Positions 36,101 through 48,881 of a DNA stretch of 64,000 bases are shown here, piece by piece; the stretch's first letter is position 1, and every line of letters begins with the position of its first letter. Location: contig NW_027018048.1 of NCBI RefSeq assembly GCF_032854445.1, positions 39,857 through 103,856 on the forward strand, read 5' to 3'. The notes beneath the pieces were generated by a model. It was not told the DNA's origin and did not search any database. It was given only the letters and a program-made list of their open reading frames with translations. Made by a program: the position numbers and the translations under genes. Source of the stretch: Liolophura sinensis (taxonomy: Eukaryota; Mollusca; Polyplacophora; Chitonida; Chitonidae).

Positions 36101-39100
36101 AAAAATGCAAAAGTGGAAAAACTGTTCTAGTGCTGCTGGTAAGAGGCTAATCCGACGTATTTTGTGACGAGAAATCGAATGGTGCAAACCGCCTTGCTCT
36201 CCGACCAATACTTTTGGCTGTAGCGACAATTGAATGATTATTGATGTCATAATCACGTGCCCAGCAACGGCTCTTACTCCATGGAAACCAGGGATATTTG
36301 CAATTTTTTAACAGCTGCCGATGCCTGGCTCAATACCGCATCTTTGGGCACCTTATTCATGTGGGTCTGTGGTCAGTTGAACTTTTTACAGCAGACTGTA
36401 TCAAGTACCTTGTTTTTTTTATGTACAAATGGTCTGGTTTTTCTACACGTAGATAAAGACATTGAGATTGTCTTGCACTTAGAAGTAAGACAATTGCTGG
36501 GTGAGTTAAATTGGCTTAGCCCAAAGATTTGACGTCTTCTGGGCTACCGAAGGGCACATAACTTATAGTCAAAAGTTGAATATAGTAATGACCAGTCGCG
36601 ATTGTACAGAGTACAGTGTAGCCGATTTCAATTAACAAAAAGACCAGGTAAAAATGCAAAAGTGGAAAAACTGTTCCAGTGCTACTAGTAAGAGGCTAAT
36701 CCGACGTATTTTGTGGCGAGAAATCGAATGGTGCAAACCGCGTTGCTCTCTGACCAATACTTTTGGCTGTAGAGACAATTCAATGATCATTTATGTCATA
36801 ATCACGTGCCCAGTAACGGCTCTTACTCCATGGAAACCAGGGATATTTGCAATTTTTTAACAGCTGCCGATGCCTGGCCCAATTCCGCATCTTTTGGCAC
36901 CTTATAAATGTGCGTCAGTGTTCAGTTGTACTTTATACAGCAGACTGTATCAAGTACCTTGTGTTTTTCATGTACAAATGGTCTGGTTTTTCTACACGTA
37001 GATAAAGACATTGAGATTGTCTTAGACTTAGAAGTAAGACAATTGCTGGGTGAGTTAAATGGGCTTAGCCCAAAGATTTGACGTCTTCTGGGCTACCGAA
37101 GGGCACATAACTTATAGTCAAAAGTTGAATATAGTAATGACCAGTCGCGATTGTACAGAGTACAGTGTAGCCGATTTCAATTAACAAAAAGACCAGGTAA
37201 AAATGCAAAAGTGAAAAAACTGTTCTAGTGCTGCTCGTAAGAGGCTAATCCGACGTATTTTGTGACGAGAAATCGAATGGTGCAAACCGCCTTGCTCTCC
37301 GACCAATACTTTTGGCTGTAGCGACAATTGAATGATCATTGATGTCATAATCACGTGCCCAGCAACGTCTCTTACTCCATGGAAACTAGGGATATTTGCA
37401 ATTTTTTAACAGCTGCCGATGCCTGGCCCAATTCCGCATCTTTGGGCACCTTATTCATGTGGGTCCTGTGGTCAGTTGAACTTTTTACAGCAGACTGTAT
37501 CAAGTACCTTGTGTTTTTTATGTACAAATGGTCTGGTTTTTCTACACGTAGATAAAGACATTGAGATTGTCTTGCACTTAGAAGTAAGGCAATTGCTGGG
37601 TGAGTTAAGTGGGCTTGGCCCAAAGATTTGTCGTCTTCTGGGCTACCGAAGGGCACATAACTTATAGTCAAAAGTTGAATATAGTAATGACCAGTCGCGA
37701 TTGTACAGAGTACAGTGTAGCCGATTTCAATTAACAAAAAGACCAGGTAAAAATGCAAAAGTGGAAAAACTGTTCGAGTGCTACTAGTAAGAGGCTAATC
37801 CGACGTAATTTGTGACGAGAAATCGAATGGTGCAATCCGCGTTGCTCTCCGACCAATACTTTTGGCTGTAGCGACAATTGAATGATCATTGATGTCATAA
37901 TCACGTGCGTAGCAACGGCTCTTACTCCATGGAAACCAGGAAAATTTGCAATTTTTTAACAACTGCCGATGCCTGGCCCAATTCCGCATGTTTTGGCACC
38001 TTATAAATATGGGTCAGTGTTAAGTTGTACTTTTTACAGCATACTGTATCAAGTACCTTGTGTTTTTCATGTACAAATGGTGTGGTTTTTCTACACGTAG
38101 ATAAAGACATTGAGATTGTCTTGGACTTAGAAATAAGACAATTGCTGGGTGAGTTAAATGGGCTTGGCCCAAAGATTTCAGGTCTTCTGGGCTACCGAAG
38201 GGCACATAACTTATAGTCAAAAGTTGAATATAGTAATGACCAGTCGCGATTGTACAGAATACAGTGTAGCCGATTTCAATTAACAAAACACCCAGGCAAA
38301 AATGCAAAAGTGGAAAAACTGTTCCAGTGCTGCTGGTAAGAGGCTAATCCGACGTATTTTGTGACGAGAAATCGAATGGTGCAAACCGCGTTGCTCTCCG
38401 ACCAATACTTTTGGCTGTAGCGACAATTGAATGATCATTGATGTCATATTCACGTGCCCAGCAACGGCTCTTACTCCATGGAAACCAGGGATATTTGCAA
38501 TTTTTTAACAGCTGCCGATGCCTGGCCCAATTCCGCATCTTTAGACACCTTATTCATGTGGGTCTGTGGTCAGTTGAACTTTTTACAGCAGACTGTATCA
38601 AGTACCTTGTTTTTTTTTATGTACAAATGGTCTGGTTTTTCTACACGTAGATAAAGACATTGAGATTGTCTTGGACTTAGAAGTAAGACAATTGCTGGGT
38701 GAGTTAAATGGGCTTAGCCCAAAGATTTGACGTCTTCTGGGCTACCGAAGGGCACATAACTTATAGTCAAAAGTTGAATATAGTAATGACCAGTCGCGAT
38801 TGTACAGAGTACAGTGTAGCCGATTTCAATTAACAAAAAGACCAGGTAAAAATGCAAAAGTGGAAAAACTGTTCCAGTGCTACTGGTAAGAGGCTAATCC
38901 GACGTATTTTGTGACGAGAAATCGAATGGTGCAAACCGCGTTGCTCTCCGATCAATACTTTTGGCTGTAGCGACAATTGAATGATCATTTATGTCATAAT
39001 CACGTGCGTAGCAACGTCTCTTACTGCATGGAAACCAGGGAAATTTGCAATTTTTAACAGCTGCCGATGCCTGGCTCAATTCCGTATCTTTTGGCACCTT

Positions 39101-40646
39101 ACTGAAGTGGGTCAGTGTTCAGTTGTACTTTTTACAGCAGACTGTATCAAGTACCTTGTGTTTTTCACGTACAAATGGTGTGGTTTTTCTACACGTAGAT
39201 AAAGACATTGAGATTGTCTTGCACTTAGAAGTAAGGCAATTGCTGGGTGAGTTAAATGGGCTTGGCCCAAAGATTTGTCGTCTTCTGGGCTACCGAAGGG
39301 CACATAACTTATAGTCAAAAGTTGAATATAGTAATGACCAGTCGCGATTGTACAGAGTACAGTGTAGCCGATTTCAATTAACAAAAAGACCAGGTAAAAA
39401 TGCAAAAGTGGAAAAACTGTTCCAGTGCTGCTAGTAAGAGGCTAATCCGACGTAATTTGTGACGAGAATTCGAATGGTGCAATCCGCGTTGCTCTCCGAC
39501 TAATGCTTTTGGCTGTAGCGACAATTGAATGATCATTTATGTCATAATCACGTGCCCAGCAACGGCTCTTACTCCATGGAAACCAGGGATATTTGCAATT
39601 TTTTAACAACTGCCGATGCCTGGCTCAATTCCGCATCTTTTCGCACCTTACTGAAGTGGGTCAGTGTTCAGTTGTACTTTTTACAGCAGACTGTATCAAG
39701 TACCTTGTGTTTTTCACGTACAAATGGTGTGGTTTTTCTACACGTAGATAAAGACATTGAGATTGTCTTGCACTTAGAAGTAAGGCAATTGCTGGGTGAG
39801 TTAAATGGGCTTGGCCCAAAGATTTGTCGTCTTCTGGGCTACCGAAGGGCACATAACTTATAGTCAAAAGTTGAATATAGTAATGACCAGTCGCGATTGT
39901 ACAGAGTACAGTGTAGCCGATTTCAATTAACAAAAAGACCAGGTAAAAATGCAAAAGTGGAAAAACTGTTCCAGTGCTACTAGTAAGAGGCTAATCCGAC
40001 GTAGTTTGTGACGAGAAATCGAATGGTGCAATCCGCGTTGCTCTCCGACCAATACTTTTGGCTGTAGCGACAATTGAATGATCATTGATGTCATAATCAC
40101 GTGCGTAGCAACGGCTCTTACTCCATGGAAACCAGGAAAATTTGCAATGTTTTAACAACTGCCGATGCCTGGCCCAATTCCGCATCTTTTGGCACCTTAT
40201 AAATGTGGGTCAGTGTTTAGTTGTACTTTTTACAGCAGACTGTATCAAGTACCTTGTTTTTTTTATGTACAAATGGTCTGGTTTTTCTACACGTAGATAA
40301 AGACATTGAGATTGTCTTGGACTTAGAAATAAGACAATTGCTGGGTGAGTTAAATGGGCTTAGCCCAAAGATTTGACGTCTTCTGGGCTACCGAAGGGCA
40401 CATATCTTATAGTCAAAAGTTGAATATAGTAATGACCAGTCGCGATTGTACAGAGTACAGTGTAGCCGATTTCAATTAACAAAAAGACCAGGTAAAAATG
40501 CAAAAGTGGAAAAACTGTTCCAGTGCTACTAGTAAGAGGCTAATCCGACGTATTTTGTAACGAGAAATCGAATGGTGCAAACCGCGTTGCTCTCTGACCA
40601 ATACTTTTGGCTGTAGAGACAATTCAATGATCATTTATGTCATAAT
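32411..40646. repeat. Array tract 7: fifteen monomers, no simple higher-order period
   Basis: Units start at 32411, 32961, 33510, 34058, 34607, 35156, 35705, 36254, 36803, 37352, 37902, 38451, 39001, 39549 and 40098. The unit at 32961 (CAACAGCTC, CATGAGGG) resembles 47785 and 50528. The unit at 34607 (AAACACGTG, AACAGTTGCC, GGATTTTATAC) resembles 46138 and 48882. The stretch from late 35156 to 37351 resembles 52.45-54.37 kb. The GTGTTAAG variant first appears in the window here, at about 33,625. Only satellite sequence is seen. Confidence 0.85.
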
Positions 40647-43600
40647 CACGTGCCCAGTAACGGCTCTTACTCCATGGAAACCAGGGATATTTGCAATTTT
40701 TTAACAGCTGTCGATGCCTGGCCCAATTCCGCATCTTTTGGCACCTTATAAATGTGGGTCAGTGTTCAGTTGTACTTTATACAGCAGACTGTATCAAGTA
40801 CTATGTGTTTTTTATGTACAAATGGTCTGGTTTTTCTACACGTAGATAAAGACATTGAGATTGTCTTAGACTTAGAAGTAATACAATTGCTGGGTGAGTT
40901 AAATGGGCTTAGCCCAAAGATTTGACGTCTTCTGGGCTACCGAAGGGCACATAACTTATAGTCAAAAGTTGAATATAGTAATGACCAGTCGCGATTGTAC
41001 AGAGTACAGTGTAGCCGATTTCAATTAACAAAAAGACCAGGTAAAAATGCAAAAGTGGAAAAACTGTTCCAGTGCTGCTGGTAAGAGGCTAATCCGACGT
41101 ATTTTGTGACGAGAAATCGAATGGTGCAAACCGCGTTGCTCTCCGACCAATACTTTTGGCTGTAGTGACAATTGAATGATCATTGATGTCATAATCACGT
41201 GCCCAGCAACGTCTCTTACTCCATGGAAACCAGGGAAATTTGCAATTTTTCAACAGCTGCCGATGCCTGGCTCAATTCCGCATCTTTTTGCACCTTACTG
41301 AAGTGGTTCAGTGTTCAGTTGTACTTTTTACAGCAGACTGTATTAAGTACCTTGTGTTTTTCACGTACAAATGGTGTGGTTTTTCTACACGTAGATAAAG
41401 ACATTGAGATTGTCTTGGACTTAGAAGTAAGACAATTGCTGGGTGAGTTAAATGGGCTTGGCCCAAAGATTTGAGGTCTTCTGGGCTACCGAAGGGCACA
41501 TAACTTATAGTCAAAAGTTGAATATAGTAATGACCAGTCGCGATTGTACAGAGTACAGTGTAGCCGGCTTCAATTAACAAAAACACCAGGCAAAAATGTA
41601 AAAGTCGAAAAACTGTTCCAGTGCAACTAGTAAGAGGCTAATCCGACGTATTTTGTGACGAGAAATCGAATGGTGCAAACCGCGTTGCTCTCCGACCAAT
41701 ACTTTTGGCTGTAGCGACAATTGAATGATCATTGATGTCATAATCACGTGCCCAGCAACGGCTCTTACTCCATGGAAACCAGGGATATTTGCAATTTTTT
41801 AACAGCTGCCGATGCCTGGCCCAATTCCGCATCTTTTGGCACCTTATAAATGTGGGTCAGTGTTCAGTTGTACTTTATACAGCAGACTGTATCAAGTACC
41901 TTGTGTTTTTTATGTACAAATGGTCTGGTTTTTCTACACGTAGATAAAGACATTGAGATTGTCTTAGACTTAGAAGTAAGACAATTGCTGGGTGAGTTAA
42001 ATGGGCTTAGCCCAAAGATTTGACGTCTTCTGGGCTACCGAAGGGCACATAACTTATAGTCAAAAGTTGAATATAGTAATGACCAGTCGCGATTGTACAG
42101 AGTACAGTGTAGCCGATTTCAATTAACAAAAAGACCAGGTAAAAATGCAAAAGTGGAAAAACTGTTCCAGTGCTGCTGGTAAGAGGCTAATCCGACGTAT
42201 TTTGTGACGAGAAATCGAATGGTGCAAACCGCGTTGCTCTCCGACCAATACTTTTGGCTGTAGTGACAATTGAATGATCATTGATGTCATAATCACGTGC
42301 CCAGCAACGTCTCTTACTCCATGGAAACCAGGGAAATTTGCAATTTTTCAACAGCTGCCGATGCCTGGCTCAATTCCGCATCTTTTTGCACCTTACTGAA
42401 GTGGGTCAGTGTTCAGTTGTACTTTTTACAGCAGACTGTATCAAGTACCTTGTGTTTTTCACGTACAAATGGTGTGGTTTTTCTACACGTAGATAAAGAC
42501 ATTGAGATTGTCTTGCACTTAGAAGTAAGGCAATTGCTGGGTGAGTTAAATGGGCTTGGCCCAAAGATTTGTCGTCTTCTGGGCTACCGAAGGGCACATA
42601 ACTTATAGTCAAAAGTTGAATATAGTAATGACCAGTCGCGATTGTACAGAGTACAGTGTAGCCGATTTCAATTAACAAAAAGACCAAGTAAAAATGCAAA
42701 AGTGGAAAAACTGTTCCAGTGCTACTCGTAAGAGGCTAATCCGACGTAATTTGTGACGAGAAATCGAATGGTGCAATCCGCGTTGCTCTCCGACCAATAC
42801 TTTTGGCTGTAGTGACAATTGAATGATCATTTATGTCATAATCACGTGCGTAGCAACGGCTCTTACTCCATGGAAACCAGGAAAATTTGCAATTTTTTAA
42901 CAACTGCCGATGCCTGGCCCAATTCCGCATCTTTTGGCACCTTATAAATGTGGGTCAGTGTTCAGTTGTACTTTTTACAGCAGACTGTATCAAGTACCTT
43001 GTGTTTTTCATGTACAAATGGTGTGGTTTTTCTACACGTAGATAAAGACATTGAGATTGTCTTGGACTTAGAAATAAGACAATTGCTGGGTGAGTTAAAT
43101 GGGCTTAGCCCAAAGATTTGACGTCTTCTGGGCTACCGAAGGGCACATAACTTATAGTCAAAAGTTGAATATAGTAATGACCAGTCGCGATTGTACAGAG
43201 TACAGTGCAGCCGATTTCAATTAACAAAAAGACCAGGTAAAAATGCAAAAGTGGAAAAAACTGTTCCAGTGCTACTAGTAAGAGGCTAATCCGACGTATT
43301 TTGTGGCGAGAAATCGAATGGTGCAAACCGCGTTGCTCTCTGACGAATACTTTTGGCTGTAGAGACAATTCAATGATCATTTATGTCATAATCACGTGCC
43401 CAGTAACGGCTCTTACTCCATGGAAACCAGGGAAATTTGCAATTTTTTAACAGCTGCCGATGCCTGGCCCAATTCCGCATCTTTTGGCACCTTATAAATG
43501 TGGGTCAGTGTTCAGTTGTACTTTATACAGCAGACTGTATCAAGTACCTTGTGTTTTTTATGTACAAATGGTCTGGTTTTTCTACACGTAGATAAAGACA

Positions 43601-45949
43601 TTGAGATTGTCTTAGACTTAGAAGTAAGACAATTGCTGAGTGAGTTAAATGGGCTTAGCCCAAAGATTTGACGTCTTCTGGGCTACCGAAGGGCACATAA
43701 CTTATAGTCAAAAGTTGAATATAGTAATGACCAGTCGCGATTGTACAGAGTACAGTGTAGCCGATTTCAATTAACAAAAAGACCAGGCAAAAATGCAAAA
43801 GTGGAAAAAATGTTCCAGTGCTGCTGATAAGAGGCTAATCCGACGTATTTTGTGACGAGAAATCGAATGGTGCAAACCGCGTTGCTCTCCAACCAATACT
43901 TTTGGCTGTAGCGACAATTGAATGATCATTTATGTCATAATCACGTGCGTAGCAACGTCTCTTACTGCATGGAAACCAGGGAAATTTGCAATTTTTTAAC
44001 AGCTGCCGATGCCTGGCTCAATTCCGCATCTTTTGGCACCTTACTGAAGTGGGTCAGTGTTCAGTTGTACTTTTTACAGCAGACTGTATCAAGTACCTTG
44101 TGTTTTTCACGTACAAATGGTGTGGTTTTTCTACACGTAGATAAAGACATTGAGATTGTCTTGCACTAAGAAGTAAGGCAATTGCTGGGTGAGTTAAATG
44201 GGCTTGGCCCAAAGATTTGTCGTCTTCTGGGCTACCGAAGGGCACATAACTTATAGTCAAAAGTTGAATATAGTAATGACCAGTCGCGATTGTACAGAGT
44301 ACAGTGTAGCCGATTTCAATTAACAAAACACCCAGGCAAAAATGCAAAAGTGGAAAAACTGTTCCAGTGCTGCTGGTAAGAGGCTAATCCGACGTATTTT
44401 GTGACGAGAAATCGAATGGTGCAAACCGCGTTGCTCTCCGACCAATACTTTTGGCTGTAGCGACAATTGAATGATCATTGATGTCATAATCACGTGCCCA
44501 GCAACGGCTCTTACTCCATGGAAACCAGGGATATTTGCAATTTTTTAACAGCTGCCGATGCCTGGCCCAATTCCGCATCTTTAGGCACCTTATTCATGTG
44601 GGTCTGTGTTCAGTTGAACTTTTTACAGCAGACTGTATCAAGTACCTTGTTTTTTTTATGTACAAATGGTGTGGTTTTTCTACACGTAGATAAAGACATT
44701 GAGATTGTCTTGGACTTAGAAGTAAGACAATTGCTGGGTGAGTTAAATGGGCTTAGCCCAAAGATTTCAGGTCTTCTGGGCTACCGAAGGGCACATAACT
44801 TATAGTCAAAAGTTGAATATAGTAATGACCAGTCGCGATTGTACAGAGTACAGTGTAGCCGATTTCAATTAACAAAAAGACCAGGTAAAAATGCAAAAGT
44901 GGAAAAACTGTTCCAGTGCTGCTGGTAAGAGGCTAATCCGACGTATTTTGTGACGAGAAATCGAATGGTGCAAACCGCGTTGCTCTCCGACCAATACTTT
45001 TGGCTGTAGTGACAATTGAATGATCATTGATGTCATAATCACGTGCCCAGCAACGCCTCTTACTCCATGGAAACCAGGGAAATTTGCAGTTTTTCAACAA
45101 CTGCCTATGCCTGGCTCAATTCCGCATCTTTTTGCACCTTACTGAAGTGGGTCAGTGTTCAGTTGTACTTTTTACAGCAGACTGTATCAAGTACCTTGTG
45201 TTTTTCACGTACAAATGGTGTGGTTTTTCTACACGTAGATAAAGACATTGAGATTGTCTTGGACTTAGAAGTAAGGCAATTGCTGGGTGAGTTAAATGGG
45301 CTTGGCCCAAAGATTTGTCGTCTTCTGGGCTACCGAAGGGCACATAACTTATAGTCAAAAGTTGAATATAGTAATGACCAGTCGCGATTGTACAGAGTAC
45401 AGTGTAGCCGATTTCAATTAACAAAAAGACCAGGTAAAAATGCAAAAGTGGAAAAACTGTTCCAGTGCTACTAGTAAGAGGCTAATCCGACGTAATTTGT
45501 GACGAGAAATCGAATGGTGCAATCCGCGTTGCTCTCCGACCAATACTTTTGGCTGTAGCGACAATTCAATGATCATTTATGTCATAATCACGTGCGTAGC
45601 AACGGCTCTTACTCCATGGAAACCAGGGAAATTTGCAATTTTTTAACAACTGCCGATGCCTGGCCCAATTCCGCATCTTTTGGCACCTTATAAATGTGGG
45701 TCAGTGTTTAGTTGTACTTTTTACAGCAGACTGTATCAAGTACCTTGTGTTTTTCATGTACAAATGGTGCGGTTTTTCTACACGTAGATAAAGACATTGA
45801 GATTGTCTTGGACTTAGAAATAAGACAATTGCTGGGTGAGTTAAATGGGCTTGGCCCAAAGATTTCAGGTCTTCTGGGCTACCGAAGGGCACATAACTTA
45901 TAGTCAAAAGTTGAATATAGTAATGACCAGTCGCGATTGTACAGAGTAC
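40647..45949. repeat. Array tract 8: ten monomers with local two-unit repetition
   Basis: Units start at 40647, 41196, 41745, 42294, 42843, 43393, 43942, 44491, 45040 and 45589. Units 40647 and 41745 share the TATACAGCAGACTG and TTAGACTTAG forms, and 41196 and 42294 share the GTCTC head with the TTACTGAAG cassette. This suggests a two-monomer duplication. The unit at 43942 shares GCGTAGCAACGTC with GCATGG with the unit at 39001, nine units upstream. The unit at 44491 shares CTGTGTTCAGTTGAAC with 56017. There is no gene here. Confidence 0.85.
41196..41744. repeat. Hybrid monomer joining two distant classes
   Basis: The first half is the GTCTC/TTACTGAAG class seen at 42294 and 46687. The second half carries CCGGCTTC, AAAACACC, GTAAAAGT and GCAACTAG, a combination otherwise seen only in the units at 6603, 22532 and 26374. 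The GAGGTC form at the switch site (about 41472) lies at the boundary and looks like a mixture of GACGTC and CAGGTC. This indicates exchange or conversion between array segments more than 14 kb apart in the present order. Confidence 0.6.
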
Positions 45950-48693
45950 AGTGTAGCCGATTTCAATTAACAAAAAGACCAGGTAAAAATGCAAAAGTGG
46001 AAAAACTGTTCCAGTGCTACTAGTAAGAGGCTAATCCGACGTATTTTGTGGCGAGAAATCGAATGGTGCAAACTGCGTTGCTCTCTGACCAATACTTTTG
46101 GCTGTAGAGACAATTCAATGATCATTGATGTCATAAACACGTGCCCAGTAACGGCTCTTACTCCATGGAAACCAGAGATATTTGCAATTTTTTAACAGTT
46201 GCCGATGCCTGGCCCAATTCCGCATCTTTTGGCACCTTATAAATGTGGGTCAGTGTTCAGTTGTACTTTTTACAGCAGACTGTATCAAGTACCTTGTGTT
46301 TTTTACGTACAAATGGTCTGGATTTTATACACGTAGATAAAGACATTGAGATTGTCTTGGACTTAGAAGTAAGACATTTGCTGGGTGAGTTAAATTGGCT
46401 TAGCCCAAAGATTTGACGTCTTCTGGGCTACCGAAGGGCACATAACTTATAGTCAAAAGTTGAATATAGTAATGACCAGTCGCGATTGTACAGAGTACAG
46501 TGTAGCCGATTTCAATTAACAAAAAGACCAGGTAAAAATGCAAAAGTGGAAAAACTGTTCCAGTGCTGCTGGTAAGAGGCTAATCCGACGTATTTTGTGA
46601 CGAGAAATCGAATGGTGCAAACCGCGTTGCTCTCCGACCAATACTTTTGGCTGTAGTGACAATTGAATGATCATTGATGTCATAATCACGTGCCCAGCAA
46701 CGTCTCTTACTCCATGGAAACCAGGGAAATTTGCAATTTTTCAACAGCTGCCGATGCCTGGCTCAATTCCGCATCTTTTTGCACCTTACTGAAGTGGGTC
46801 AGTGTTCAGTTGTACTTTTTACAGCAGACTGTATCAAGTACCTTGTGTTTTTCACGTACAAATGGTGTGGTTTTTCTACACGTAGATAAAGACATTGAGA
46901 TTGTCTTGCACTTAGAAGTAAGGCAATTGCTGGGTGAGTTAAATGGGCTTGGCCCAAAGATTTGTCGTCTTCTGGGCTACCGAAGGGCACATAACTTATA
47001 GTCAAAAGTTGAATATAGTAATGACCAGTCGCGATTGTACAGAGTACAGTGTAGCCGATTTCAATTAACAAAAAGACCAGGTAAAAATGCAAAAGTGGAA
47101 AAACTGTTCCAGTGCTACTAGTAAGAGGCTAATCCGACGTAATTTGTGACGAGAAATCCAATGGTGCAATCCGCGTTGCTCTCCGACCAATACTTTTGGC
47201 TGTAGCGACAATTCAATGATCATTTATGTCATAATCACGTGCCCAGTAACGGCTCTTACTCCATGGAAACCAGGGATATTTGCAATTTTTTAACAGCTGC
47301 CGATGCCTGGCCCAATTCCGCATCTTTTGGCACCTTATAAATGTGGATCAGTGTTCAGTTGTACTTTTTACAGCAGACTGTATCAAGTACCTTGTGTTTT
47401 TCACGTACAAATGGTGTGGTTTTTCTACACGTAGATAAAGACATTGAGATTGTCTTGCACTTAGAAGTAAGGCAATTGCTGGGTGAGTTAAATGGGCTTA
47501 GCCCAAAGATTTGTCGTCTTCTGGGCTACCGAAGGGCACATAACTTATAGTCAAAAGTTGAATATAGTAATGACCAGTCGCGATTGTACAGAGTACAGTG
47601 TAGCCGATTTCAATTAACAAAAAGACCAGGTAAAAATGCAAAAGTGGAAAAACTGTTCCAGTGCTACTAGTAAAAGGCTAATCCGACGTATTTTGTGACG
47701 AGAAATCGAATGGTGCAATCCGCGTTGCTCTCCGACCAATACTTTTGGCTGTAGCGACAATTGAATGATCATTGATGTCATAATCACGTGCCCAGCAACA
47801 GCTCTTACTCCATGGAAACCAGGGATATTTGCAATTTTTTAACAGCTGCCGATGCCTGGCCCAATTCCGCATCTTTAGGCACCTTATTCATGAGGGTCTG
47901 TGGTCAGTTGAACTTTTTACAGCAGACTGTATCAAGTACCTATTTTTTCTATGTACAAATGGTCTGGTTTTTCTACACGTAGATAAAAACATTGAGATTG
48001 TCTTGGACTTAGAAGTAAGACAATTGCTGGGTGAGTTAAATGGGCTTAGCCCAAAGATTTGACGTCTTCTGGGCTACCGAAGGGCACATAACTTATAGTC
48101 AAAAGTTGAATATAGTAATAACCAGTCGCGATTGTACAGAGTACAGTGTAGCCGATTTCAATTAACAAAATAACCAGGTAAAAATGCAAAAGTGGAAAAA
48201 CTGTTCCAGTGCTACTAGTAAGAGGCTAATCCGACGTATTTTGTGGCGAGAAATCGAATGGTGCAAACCGCGCTGCTCTCTGACCAATACTTTTGGCTGT
48301 AGAGACAATTCAATGATCATTTATGTCATAATCACGTGCCCAGTAACGGCTCTTACTCCATGGAAACCATGAATATTTGCAATTTTTTAACAGCTGCCGA
48401 TGCCTGGCCCAATTCCGCATCTTTTGGCACCTTATAAATGTGGGTCAGTGTTAAGTTGTACTTTTTACAGCAGACTGTATCAAGTACCTTGTGTTTTTAA
48501 TGTACAAATGGTGTGGTTTTTCTACACGTAAATAAAGACTTTGAGATTGTCTTGCACTTAGAAGTAAGGCAATTGCTGGGTGAGTTAAATGGGCTTGGCC
48601 CAAAGATTTGTCGTCTTCTGGCCTACCGAAGGGCACATAACTTATAGTCAAAAGTTGAATATAGTAATAACCAGTCGCGATTGTACAGAGTAC
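45950..48693. repeat. Right 5-mer higher-order repeat, copy 1
   Basis: Monomers 46138, 46687, 47236, 47785 and most of 48333 recur in identical order 2,743-2,744 bp later. Shared rare marks are AAACACGTG, CATTTGCTGGG and GGATTTTATAC in the first, GAAATCCAATGG at the end of the second, GTGGATCAG with TTCACG in the third, CATGAGGG with ACCTATTTTTTCTATG in the fourth, and CCATGAATATT with GACTTTG in the fifth. Confidence 0.9.
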
Positions 48694-48881
48694 AGTGTAG
48701 CCGATTTCAATTAACAAAAAGACCAGGTAAAAATGCAAAAGTGGAAAAACTGTTCCAGTGCTACTAGTAAGAGGCTAATCCGACGTATTTTGTGGCGAGA
48801 AATCGAATGGTGCAAACTGCGTTGCTCTTTGACCAATACTTTTGGCTGTAGAGACAATTCAATGATCATTGATGTCATAAA
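48333..48881. repeat. Junction monomer between right 5-mer copies 1 and 2
   Basis: The first part (GTGTTAAG, AAATAAAGACTTTG, GGCCTACC, AATAACC) is the class of 33510 and 35156. The tail (TTTGTGGCG, CAAACTGCG, GATCATTGATG, AAACACGTG) matches the tails of 34058 and 45589. The 51076 unit has the same composition at the next copy boundary. The switch lies between AATAACC and GCTACTAG, at about 48,670-48,765. Confidence 0.6.
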
